This document shows positions 37,701-50,189 of a stretch of 64,000 bases of DNA, in pieces (the first letter of the stretch is position 1; each line of letters begins with the position of its first letter). The stretch is taken from the NCBI GenBank assembly GCA_949361645.1, contig OX442434.1, forward strand, positions 293,561-357,560, given 5' to 3'. Source of the stretch: Spongilla lacustris. Its lineage: Eukaryota; Porifera; Demospongiae; Spongillida; Spongillidae. The notes beneath the pieces were generated by a model. It was given only the letters and a program-made list of their open reading frames with translations. It was not told the origin of the DNA and did no database searches. A program made the position numbers and the translations under genes.

Positions 37701-40700
37701 GCTTTAACCCACCTATGACAGACATCTACTCTCTGGAAGTCCTGCTTGGGGGGCAGCATGTCCGAGGCTCTCCATTCTGTATCAACACACTGCACCCAGA
37801 TGCCAGCAAAGTGATTACAGTTCAGGCCACAGCTGCTGAGCTCTCACAAGTGCTATCTTTTAGCTGCGACACCTCACAAGCTGGGTCTGGGGTGCTCACA
37901 TCCAGTTGCCATGGAGACAAGCATGGGTCCGTTCAGGTAGATGTTGCCAAGGTGGGCAGTGACCGTTACACAATATCATTCACACCTTGCGTCCCTGACC
38001 GCTACAACCTTAGAATAGAGTGGTCAGGTGTAGAGGTCAAAGGGTCGCCCTTCCTAATCAACCTCCTGCCCATTGTCCCCTACAAGGTAGGTGTGGGGGA
38101 GCTGCACGTGCCCACCAGTATCGGCAAAGGTGAAATGGTCTACGTGGACCTGGACTATAGCCATGTGGGCCAAGCCCCAACCGTGGCTAATGTTAAGGGA
38201 AGTCTTATTGGTCATATCCCTGTGGACGTGGACACGATAAGCACATTTGTGCGCAGGGTCAAGTTCGTCCCAAGGCTGGCTGATTTGTACCACCTGAGCA
38301 TACAGTTTGGAGAGGGGCACGTCTGCGGGTCTCCTTTTGTGATCAACATGCTGCCCCCTCAGTCGGATAAGGTTGAACTGCTGGAGCTGATGACACCATT
38401 TGGCACTGTTGGTCCCGTGTCCTTTCTGTTTGACACATCCAAAGCAGGCAAGGGTACCATGAGCATCCAGGCATCAGGGAATGGTATGGGGCCTGTGGCG
38501 TCTCAGGTGCGTGCAGTGGGGCCGGGGAGACACAAGGCATGGTTCACTGCTCCCCAGCCAGACATGTACAAGGTGGATGTGATGTGGGAGGGCTCCCTAG
38601 TGCGAAGCTTTCCATTCACCATAAACCTACTGCCCCCTTGCTACCCTGAGAGGGTGATATGCGGCCAGCCTGTAGTCAGGACAGTGGGAAAGGCAGTTGT
38701 GACTACCATCGACATTTCCAAAGCCGGCAAGGGAAATATAACAGCACTATGCCAAGGGAGGAAATCTGGATTGGTCAATGTAGAAGTCGAAGTTCTAAAT
38801 CCTACAACATACAAAGCAACGTTTATTCCTGATGTGGAGGACATCTATGATTTAAGGGTCTTCTGTGATGACAAAGAAGTTTCAGGGTCTCCATTGAAGG
38901 TCAGCTTAGTCCCTGTTAAGGAAGAGATAGAATTGCAAATGGTAGAAGAGCAAATTTGGATTGTTACAATTCCTCCAGAGTACACTGCTCCTCCCTCTCT
39001 TCCACCTGTGGCCTCCTCGCCTGACCATCTTACCTCTATTCCACCTGTAGCTTCCTCCCCTGACCATCTTCTTACCTCTATTCCACGCACCTCTTCTGTA
39101 CTTCATCAGACCTCTTCTCTCCTTCCACTTGTTCCTCGTGCCTCTTCAACACTTCCTCATCCTCTTTCTCGTACCTACACACCTCTTCCTCCCCAACCTT
39201 CTCGTTCCTACACACCTCTTCCTCCTCAAACTTCTCGTTCCTACACAACTCTTCCTCCTCAACCTTCTCGTACCTACACACCTCTTCCTCCTCAACCTTC
39301 TCATTCCTACACACCTCTTCCTCCTCAACTGTCTGGTTCCTACACAGCTCTACCTTCTACACCGCTGCCCCTTAATGTAGGGGATGCTCTGAAAATTCTT
39401 TTCATCCATGATGCTGAGGGCTTCAATGAACTGGAAGCTACTGCTGTAGGAGATGAGTCTGGGCTTACTGACATTAAAGTGTCTGATAACGGTGACAACA
39501 CAACCACAATCATCTTCAGCCCAGACAAGGCAGACCGTTACGTTGTAGCAGTACTGCTGAATGGAGAGCACATACCATACAGCCCGTTTGTAGTCAGCTC
39601 TTTGTCACAAGTCAGTCCTGAAAAGTGTGTCATCTTTGGTCTGAAGGGGGCTACAGCTAACCCCACCGTCAACCAGGAACTGAAGTTTGGAGTAAATGCG
39701 TCCAAAGCTGGGGAGGGTACCTTGAACGTCAGGTCTGAAGGACCGTCAGAGGAAGGATACCCATCAGAACTAGAAGTGTACCCCGGAGAGCAGCCTGGGG
39801 TCTCACATGTTGTGTATATACCTACAGCCCCGGGGGTGCACCACATCTATCTGACCTGGTCCGATGTTCCCATACCTGGCTCCCCTATAGAGTTCAATGT
39901 AAAGGATGTCGAAGAGCCCCAGATAAACATCTATCCGGTCGGCAAAAAATTTTCTCAGGAGATCAGGGTTGATTGCAAGTTGGCAGATCTGTCGGCTAAC
40001 TGCAGCCACAAGGAAACTGACACTGAGTGCAAGGTCAAGATAAGGAAAGTTGCAACAGGCCTCTATAAGTTCAAAATAATACCCAAGGCCACTGGCACTT
40101 ACCTGATGCACATATTGGCCAGGGGCAAGGAGATAGCTGAAAGTCCCCTCGACATTAAGGTTGGGCCCCCCCCAGACCCTGCTGCAGTCCAGGTTCAGAA
40201 CTGCCCCAAAACGGCCTGCATTGACCAGCCTGTGCACTTCACTGTCGACGCTTCCCAGGGTGGGGGGGCAGGCTCCCTCGCCGTCAAGCTGATGGCTCCT
40301 AATGGAGCCAAGGACTGCCCCATCACTACAAAATGCAAAGCCCAGGTGTACACCGTGACCTTTGTACCCACAAGCATCGGTGAGCACACCATTGGGCTGA
40401 AGTGGGCAAACCAGCCACTTCCTGGCGGGCCATGGGTGGTGTCCGTGAAGGAGAAAGACTTCGACATCCACACAGGCTTGGCCATGGGTACTAATGTCAT
40501 GCTGATTAACCACCCAGTGGGGTTGCGATTGCTCCACTTGCCCCCTGGTCACAAAGTGATCGCACAAGCGGTAGGGACAACTGTGCACGACAATATCCAG
40601 GTTGACATTGACAGTCAACCAGACCAATGCTACATCCATTTCCAGCCAAACAGGTCTGATAGGTACTTGCTACACGTGAAAGTCAACGATTCCCACATCA

Positions 40701-42952
40701 ATGGGAGTCCCTTCAGAGTTGTGGCAGTGGACCCACGCAGCCTTGCTCCCGGCAGTGATGGCCTAACACCTGCCTTGATGCCTCTCCTTGGCAAACCTGT
40801 CAACCTGATAATGCCATTTACCACCAACAATGAAAACACCAAGATGGAGGTTGTGACACAAGGCCCTTATGAGTCGCTTCCAACATCCATCAACACAGCT
40901 GTGGATGGCATCAAAGTACTGTCCTTCACACCCAAGGAGCCGGGAGAGCACCTCGTGCAAGCCAAGTTTGGAGAAACCCTCCTTGAGAACAGTCCATTTG
41001 CAGTCCGCATCAGTCCATGGAGGTCAGACTGTCACCTGCTCGAAGAAGACCTAGGGGTCTTTTCCAAGGTGTGGCGCCTGGAGCCAGGCATCGCAGTGTC
41101 CTTTCGAGTCTCAACTGAATTTGGGGGAGAAGGCAAATTGGATGCATTAGTCGTAGAAGGTCCATCCAAGAGCACAGAAATAAAGGCAACAGTAGAAAGT
41201 TCAGCCAAGGGCAAGGCAACAGTAGAAAGTTCAGCCAAGGGCAAGGCAACAGTGGAAAGTTCAGCCAAGGGCAAGGCAACAGTGGAAAGTTCAGCCAAGG
41301 GCAAGGCAACAGTGGAAAGTTCAGCCAAGGGCACAGAGATGAAGGCACCAGTGGGTGATCCTGCTAAGGCTACAGACATAGAGTTGCGTAACAACAGCGA
41401 TGGAACACACACCTGTACAATCATGCCATGGGCAGCAGGCAGGTACGTCATCAGCGTCCTCTGGAATGGAGAGCACATCGATGGAAGTCCCTTTGCCTTT
41501 GAGGTCAAGCCGCCTGATGTCATCACTGGTCTTGACCTCCAGAAAGAAGTCTTCCATGTTGGTGTCCCTCACAACATGACACTCAACTGCGATTTTACGG
41601 AAAACGGGAGGTTTGAACTTATCTGCAAGCCACCCACTGGTGCGGAGATACACGTAGACCCTATCCCAGGAAGGAATGCTTACAAATGCGAAATAACACC
41701 ACAAGTGGCAGGACCTCATGAACTCAACGTGCTATATAACAGTGACCACATACTTGGGAGCCCTTTCTTTGTACAGTTTGCCGATGTGTGTGGTGCTTTG
41801 TACTGTACCCTGGTCAGCTCCTCAGCAGAACAGAGTGAGCTTGGGCAGCCAGTGGACTTTGTTGTCTCCACCAAGGGGGCGGGGGAGGGCACGCTCACAG
41901 CCGAGGTGCAGAACCTTGGCACTGGTGCAGTGTTTCCAGTGACTGTGGAACCTCTCAAGGAGAGGTACCACTACAAGGTGCAGTTCACACCCGGACAGTC
42001 CAACAAATACCTGCTGGCAGTCAAATTTGATGGCCAGCACATTGTGGGATCCCCATTCAGTCTGGTGTTTGCCGAAGATCAGAGCGCGGGTCAATGCTGG
42101 GTTGAAGGGGAGGGGCTGACAGTGGCCAATCTGGACAAGCCAAACAAGTTCCTTGTGCACACAGCAAGTGGGGAGAGTGGGGAAGAAGGAGATAAGGGTG
42201 GAGAGCTGCAGGTGTTGATCCAAGGAGACAGCAACATGAAGGGACCACATACTTTCAAACGCAACAACAACACCTATGAGATCCTATACACCCCTTCTAG
42301 AGAGGGGGAGATTCAAGTAATCATTAAGTGGGAGGGGGAACACGTTAGGGGAAGCCCCTTCAATGTGCTTTGCTGCCGTCCCTCCGACCCGTCACTCTTC
42401 TCCATTGTAAGTGCACCAAACCAGACCCAAGCTGGCAAGGAAACAATCTTCAAAGTTAGAAACAAGCAGAGCACATACAGTGGTGCTCTGAGTACCTCTG
42501 CAAAGTCCTCCAGTGGTAAGACCGCCAAAGGGACTACCAAGGCTCTCACAAAACAGGAGTACGAGTGTGTACTGCCACCTCTGGATGCTGGGGTTCACGA
42601 GGTCTCTGTGCATTGGAATGGGAAGGACATACCAGGTAGCCCCTTCACTCTGACTGTGATTGAACATCCACTGCTGAACAAGATCAAGGTTGAAGGAAGA
42701 GGATTGACCAATGGAATTGTTGGGCAGGAATGTGAATTTGCAGTGGATACATCTGATGGCGGTGTTGGGACTTTGGCTATCAAGCTTCACGGCCCTAAGG
42801 GAGCACTCAAGTTCAAAATGAAGAAACATCCTGATGAAGACCGCAAGATTGTGGTGACATACATTCCCGTGGAGGAGGGTACTCACAAAATAGCTGTGAA
42901 CTGGTCTGGAGTACCTGTACCAGGAAGCCCCTTCCTTGCAAGCATTGCATAA
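31711..42952 (+). CDS. Filamin paralogue 2: three CH domains, about 26 filamin Ig repeats, proline-rich hinge
   Basis: Tandem paralogue of the upstream filamin, same orientation and same two intron positions and phases. Exons 31711-31874, 31970-32067 and 34260-42952; 2984 aa. CH1 about residues 8-113, CH2 about 122-225, CH3 about 230-332, then about 26 Ig repeats by counting GSPF-type signatures. Differences from paralogue 1: a proline/serine/tyrosine-rich stretch encoded at about 38960-39375 between repeats 14 and 15, in a place comparable to a filamin hinge; a 30-bp coding tandem repeat (ATVESSAKGK) at 41190-41335; and about two extra Ig repeats around repeats 18-20. Intron 2 (2.2 kb) carries a TIR element and a minisatellite. 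Protein ends at TAA 42950-42952. Confidence 0.95.
32510..33520. mobile_element. Non-autonomous DNA transposon (hAT-like ends) in filamin-2 intron 2
   Basis: Left end CAGTGGCGGATCCAGG (32510-32525) is the complement of the right end (33505-33520) with one mismatch. Both ends adjoin G/C runs. Ends beginning CAG-GGCGGATCCAGG are, from memory, typical of some hAT elements. About 1 kb, no transposase frame inside. Flanks lie in a CTCTTCC-rich tract, so an 8-bp target duplication cannot be judged. Confidence 0.6.
33690..33882. repeat. 25-bp minisatellite in filamin-2 intron 2
   Basis: About seven copies containing GCTGATCAGGGGTGGTCACA. Confidence 0.92.
39160..39345 (+). repeat. 33-bp coding repeat in the filamin-2 hinge
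   Basis: In-frame tandem repeat coding SYTPLPPQPSR-type units, about six copies; the sequence is CT-rich on the coding strand. Confidence 0.9.
41190..41335 (+). repeat. 30-bp coding repeat in filamin 2
   Basis: Five almost identical in-frame copies encoding ATVESSAKGK, placed within a filamin Ig repeat near its middle. Confidence 0.93.
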
Positions 42953-43254
42953 CATGGTACGATACACACACGCCCTGCCCCACTGTAACTATACAAATAC
43001 GGTCAATTAGGTGCCTCAGCCTTCTAACTAACCATGTTGACTTAACTTCCCCCCTCTGCAGAAGGCTAACACACTACTACTTACCACTACTGCTTGCTCA
43101 GATGGAACAGCTTTGCAAGCACATACTATTAATTACTCTGGCAGAACATTTATGTTTCTGTAATGATATATAATTGTAATGTAAAGTAGCTTACACTTAC
43201 ATCACGTTGCTTATGTGGTCACCTTTAGTGAGCTCCAGTAAGTGAATAATACAA

Positions 43255-43294
<40 letters not shown>

Positions 43295-43345
43295 ACACAC
43301 ATATATACACAAATCAATCTACTTGAACACTAAAATCAAGTCTAC
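42953..43345. other. Convergent 3' intergenic space between filamin 2 and LRCH
   Basis: About 390 bp holding both 3' UTR regions and a CA repeat (43258-43305). No clear AATAAA for either gene was found. Confidence 0.6.
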
Positions 43346-46300
43346 TCAAGAAACAGTGGTCATCTCCAGAAGATGTTCTAAGAGGGCCATCACTCTAACT
43401 GGATCCTTGAATTCTGTTATATCTCCAGCCGAACACAGCTATGAGAAGAGTGGGTGCATTGGAGGGAGGGTAGAGGGAGGGTGGAGGGATGGTGGAGGGA
43501 GGGTGGAGGGATGGTGGAGGGATGGTGGAGGGATGGTGGAGGGATGGTGGAGGGATGGTGGAGGGATGGTGGAGGGAGGGTGGAGGGATGGTGGAGGGAG
43601 GGTGGAGGGATGGTGGAGGGAGGGTGGAGGGAGGGTGGAGGGAGGGTGGAGGGAGGGTGGAGGGAGGGCGGAGGGATGGAGCAAAAAAAGGAGAGTGGGA
43701 CATAAAAAGAGAGGATACCAGTAACTTACATGTACATGTGCTCTGTTGGGTATTCTTGCATGTACAGCAAGCAAATGAACTCTCTATGCAACAACTGTCC
43801 CTCATATTTGCCAATCTTCTTAGTAACCACCCCCATTAAATAATGTGCAACCCCAGCTAAGTATTCTAATTATTACCCCTCTGCCCCCATATGGCCAAAC
43901 AACTCTCACCTTCTCTTCAGGCACTTGAAGCTTCTTGCATGAAAGGATGAAAGATGAAATATTTTGTGTTTGTCCTACACGAGACAGTGGCTACACACAG
44001 ACATAGCAGGGAGATATGAAAATGTACAAATAAATGACCGGTATTGGTATGCAATGACCAAACATGACTTGACCACTGGCACGAGTTCTAGAGAAAGCTA
44101 CTACTGAAATGAGGAAGCCTCTGGCATGACAGACCAGATGTCCAGAGGAAGCTTAGGGCATGACTGACTCATTAAGTACCATTTACAAATCTAAGTGCTC
44201 AGTGTAAATACCCCCCCCCCACACACACACACACATTCACACACACATTACTAGTATTACCTGCCCTTCTGAAGGCTTGCGTATGTTTGACACGAGGTTT
44301 GGCTGCAGCTTGTTCAATAATTCACAGAGCACAACGCCATCACTAAAGGCTTCTCCCAAATCTTGTGGTAATGAAACACCAAGCAGGCCTTCCAGTTGCT
44401 AGGGCAACAGTACTTCATAAGATATGACCTCAACACACCAAGACCATTAACCCAACCTCAACACAGTCCTCCAAGCAATATCGCACCCCACCCTCCACTG
44501 TCACACCCACACCACACCCTCCACTGTCACACCCACACCACACCCTCCACTGTCACACCCACACCACACCCTCCACTGTCACACCCACACCCCACCCTCC
44601 ACTGTCACACCCACACCCCACCCTCCACTGTCACACCCACACCACACCCTCCACTGTCACACCCACACCCCACCCTCCACTGTCACACCCACACCCCACC
44701 CTCCACTGTCACACCCACACCCCACCCTCCACTGTCACACCCACACCACACCCTCCACTGTCACACCCACACCACACCCTCCACTAACCGCTTTGAGTGC
44801 TTGATGCTTCTCAAAGATGCGGCTAATATGCTGCTGCTGTCTGCGTATGGTGAAGTTTGGGTCTTGTGAACGCAAAAACTTGAAGACATCCTTCTCTCCT
44901 TTCTTCTTCCTCTGATTCACAGGAGGGGCTTTCCCCCTTGGCCAGGTACCTTCAGGTGCACCTGAATGTACGCAAACCACACCCACTTCACATGTCATAT
45001 AAGCCACACCCATTTCACATGACTAGTGATACACAACTGTTTTGTAGCCATTGTATACACACAAGATCACATGACATACAACACACAAGATCACATGACA
45101 TACAACACACAAAATCACATGACATACATACCCCATATAACACATGAAATAAGACACTCACCTGAATGCCCCCTGGTCCCTCCCACAGGCTCCTCCTCCA
45201 GTTCCTGTATCTCCATCATCACAAATTGAGTGTCAGCTGTCTTGTGGGTGGGTGTTTGGATGGGTGTGGAGGTGGGGGTGGACGATGGTGTACTAGCAGC
45301 TGTGTCGCTTGAGGAGCTGGTGGGGGAGGAGGTCAAAGCAGCTGGAACGTCAGAGGCAATGGTGGTGTTCAAAGCAGCTGACACGTCAGAGGTAATGATG
45401 GTGTTCAAAGCAGCTGGAACGTCAGAGGTAATGGTGGTGTTCAAAGCAGCTGGAACGTCAGAGGTAATGGTGGTGTTCAAAGCAGCTGTAACGTCAGAGG
45501 CAATGGTGGTAGCTGATGCATCAATGGATCGTGTGACTGGAATGGTCAGTACACCACTGCTCACAGTGCTGCTGTCCATAGCAGAGGGTGGGGGTGTGGT
45601 CTCAGTGGGACTGGATGCAGCACCTGACATGACAGGCCCTATGGTCACCACCTGTGGGGGCACGCCTGGGGGTGGAGTGAAGCTGACACTGATCACAGCT
45701 GGTTCAATGACTGGGGCAGCCACTGCCCCCTCCCCCCCTCCTCCCCCTCCTTCCTCCGAGGTCACAGGATGTGGTTCATCTGATCCTGAATATATGGCAT
45801 CATCCAGACACTCTAAGGCAGCTGATACTTCAGCAAGCTGCACAGCTGGGTCAACTGGTGCTGCATCTGTGAGTTGATCTACAGCAGAGCAATGTGTACT
45901 GATCAACCCATCACAGTGCATCACCTGATCCCATCACAGTGCATCACCTGATCCCATCACAGTGCATCACCTGATCCCATCACAGTGCATCACCTGACCC
46001 CATCACAGTACATCACCTGATCCCATCACAGTGCATCACCTGACCCATCACAGTACATCACCTGATCCCATCACAGTGCATCACCTGACCCATCACAGTA
46101 CATCACCTGATCCCATCACAGTGCATCACCTGATCCCATCACAGTACATCACCTGATCCATCACAGTGCATCACCTGACCCATCACAGTACATCACCTGA
46201 CCCATCACAGTACATCACCTGATCCATCACAGTACATCACCTGACCCCATCACAGTACATCACCTGATCCCATCACAGTACATCACCTGATCCCATCACA

Positions 46301-48731
46301 GTACATCACCTGACCCCATCACAGTACATCACCTGATCCCATCACAGTACATCACCTGATCCCATCACAGTACATCACCTGATCCCATCACAGTACATCA
46401 CCTGATCCCATCACAGTACATCACCTGATCCCATCACAGTACATCACCTGATCCCATCACAGTACATCACCTGATCCCATCACAGTACATCACCTGATCC
46501 CATCACAGTACATCACCTGATCCCATCACAGTACATCACCTGATCCCATCACAGTACATCACCTGATCCCATCACAGTACATCACCTGATCCCATCACAG
46601 TACATCACCTGTACTCTTCATGGCGTAGTGTCACCACCTTGCTTAACTGCCCCTCCCCCACTATTTATAACACATTCCCCTCCCCCCCCCCCCCCCCCCC
46701 CAACCCCGGCATACCGCTGGGTGTGTGAAGACTGTCACCATCATCGTGGACAGGGGAGGGGTTTGTAGGAGTCACACTACCATCCCGCGAAGGAGGACCT
46801 TTATCATCCGATCCTAGCAAAGATTAACTGCATCACCAGAGGAACCAAGTGGGCATTGTACAAGGCGTGCAAATAAAAGGATAGCTGTGACCTCTTGTGT
46901 TCTCAACCATTACCTCAGTGACCATCACCAATTAATAGTGATTTGTGCCCAAAGTGACCATCATGGAGATGCTCACCTCAAAGTGACATTTACGGAGATG
47001 AGCATGTGATTGTCCCTTTGAGGTGAGCACCTCAGTGACCATTACAGAGATGAGCATGTGATTGTCCCTTTGAGGTGAGCACCTCAGTGACTATTACAGA
47101 GATGAGCATGTGATTGTCACTTTGAGGTGAGCACCCCAGTGACCATTACAGAGATGAGCATGTGATTGTCACTTTGAGGTGAGCACCTCAAAGTGACCAT
47201 TACGGAGATGAGCATCATCGGTCACGGAGATGCTCACAACACATTATCTTAAGACAAGCAGCTAAGTGAATGCTAACAACTACAATCAGGCAGGCACTCT
47301 CCATGGCCACGGGTGCATACCAACACACCACACACACACACACACACAACACACACACACAACAAAGCTGATCAAAACATGCTACCAACTTGTTATGCCA
47401 AAAATCATCCAACGTGCTGCCTCCACTAGACCGGACAACGTGAAACAGCACATGGCTTACCCAAGAACTCATCTCTCGGGGCACAAGTGTCAACAATAAA
47501 TGCACCATTCTCCTCACACTCCTCCTCCCCCCTCTTTCGACCACACACGCACACTGGTGTTGTGTTCCAATGCATCGGATCACATAGGGGCACAGGACAA
47601 TGGTGGGGGGGAGGTAATAATCATAACAGCTCCCGAGAGATGGTTAGGGGTTGGCAACACAAGATGGCTTGTTTGAAGTGACTTAAGATTTTAAGCGATG
47701 ACTTTTTCGCCATTTAAAAATCTTCATCAATTAAAATCATGACATAAAAGACTCAACCTACAAACAAAAAGCAATCTTCCTCACCACCATGCTCACCCCT
47801 CAAAAAAAAAAAAAATCAGAAAATATATAAACTTCAAATACAATAAACATTAAGATATCCGCACACCTAGCGTTCGATGCATTGGAACAAAACACTACAA
47901 CCATAAACATGTAAACACACAAGCCATTGGTATCCATTGTATGTTTTGGACACAGTTCTGAGCTCTGGAGGTTGCAAACACCACAAAACACACACCAGTA
48001 TGAACGTATCTATATTTGATTAAAGGTTAACACTTCAAGCCACTAATTATTGTGCTGTGCTAAATATGGGTGCAGGGAAAGATATCGTGGGGGTTTGGTC
48101 CGCTACACGATAGACTCTTGCCCCCTGTCTGGTAGCAACAACTTGCGAGGGGTGGGTGGGTTTGTACCGCCATATTGGGGCTGATATGTACCTGAGAGGT
48201 CCAGAGGAGGCTGTGGGAGTGAGAGGAGGGGAATGAACGCATCATAAGTGCGCACTCACACATGCCACATCTTTGCCCAGGCCTCACGTGACATTATCCC
48301 AGAGCACCATGTACACATGCATGAGGTAATCACCATCCCTGTACACACGCATGAGGTAATCACCATCCCTGTACACACGCATGAGGTAATCACCATCCCT
48401 GTACACACGCATGAGGTAATCACCATCCCTGTACACACGCATGAGGTAATCACCATCCCTGTACACACGCATGAGGTAATCACCATCCCTGTACACATGC
48501 ATGAGGTAATCACCATCCCTGTACACATGCATGAGGTAATCACCATCCCTGTACACATGCATGAGGTAATCACCATCCCTGTACACATGCATGAGGTAAT
48601 CACCATCCTGTACACATGCATGAGATCACCTTGAATACACACATGCACATAATTCTCCACCCCCTCACCGGTTTGTTCATGTTTGCATTTGGTACTGAAT
48701 TACTGCCAGTACTCATGGCATTTCGACGTAT

Positions 48732-48800
<69 letters not shown>

Positions 48801-50146
48801 NNNNNNNNNNNNNNNNNNNNNNNNNNNNNNNNNNNNNNNNNNNNNNNNNNNNNNNNNNNNNNNNNNNNNNNNNNNNNNNNNNNNNNNNNNNNNNNNNNNN
48901 NNNNNNNNNNNNNNNNNNNNNNNNNNNNNNNNNNNNNNNNNNNNNNNNNNNNNNNNNNNNNNNNNNNNNNNNNNNNNNNNNNNNNNNNNNNNNNNNNNNN
49001 GGCCATTTGGCCATACAAATGTTGTGAGTTAAGTCTCGCACTGTGTGAAGGGAAGAAACAGGATGGTGGGGGAAATAATATGCTTACAAGTGGTACACAG
49101 TGTGATAGGGGAATGATATGCTTACAGGAGATGCATACAGGGTTTCATTCCCTCCTTTCCCCTACTTTCTTCCTCTCAACCGCTTACATGTAACAAACAA
49201 GCATCCCCTTACCAATGGTGGTGGGCCTCCCTCCCCTCCCCCTTACCAATGCAGCCTCCCTCCCCCCCCCTAACAATGCAGCCTCCCTCCCCCCCCTAAC
49301 AATGCAGCCTCCCTCCCCCCCTAACAATGCAGCCTCCCTCCCCTCCCCCTTACCAATGCAGCCTCCCTCCCCCCCCTAACAATGCAGCCTCCCTCCCCCC
49401 CTAACAATGCAGCCTCCCTCCCCTCCCCCTTACCAATGCAGCCTCCCTCCCCTCCCCCTTACCAATGCAGCCTCCCTCCCCTCCCCCTTACCAATGCAGC
49501 CTCCCTCCCCCCCCCAACAATGCAGCCTCCCTCCCCTCCCCCTTACCAATGCAGCCTCCCTCCCCTCCCCCCCTTACCAATGCAGCCTCCCTCCCCTCCC
49601 CCTTACCAATGCAGCCTCCCTCCCCTCCCCCTTACCAATGCAGCCTCCCTCCCCTCCCCCTTACCAATGCAGGAGGGCATTCCAAAGGGTTGTCTTTTAC
49701 AATGAATGTCACCAGGGTAGCGTTGGACTTGAGTGAGGTGGGCAGGCGACTGATGCAGTTGGCAGAGAGGTCCAGAAAGGTGAAGCGAAGTTTAAAGAAC
49801 TCGGTAAAAAGTTCCTTTAGCTCATTCCTGTGAAGATCCAGGTGTTGGAGCATACCGAGCTGGCATATGGAGACAGGCAGATCTGGAAGTGTGTTGCAGC
49901 TAAGATCCTGTGTATAGTGAGATTAGGTGAAATATATGTCAATTAAATATTATTGTTAATAGGGTGGTTATTTAAACGCTGCAAACTGTATTTAATTAGC
50001 TACTTCCGTTTAGAAGTTATTCAGAAATCTTGATTTTTTTATTTGTGCAATGTACTTGATTTAGGGGCCATTGTATCTTGACCTATAGTACAAGATGATT
50101 GGGTGAAGAAGACATACCACCCAGGGAGTCACCCAATAATGTCCAC

Positions 50147-50189
<43 letters not shown>

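Noticed and set aside
45230..45877. Plus-strand 215-codon frame
   Set aside because: Opposite to the LRCH linker exon, which fits in phase with flanking exons and has better coding context.
48248..48660. Repetitive frames encoding HEVITIPVHT-like and CTGMVITSCM-like units
   Set aside because: 30-bp minisatellite is a multiple of three and so stays open in several frames; lies in an LRCH intron without phase support.
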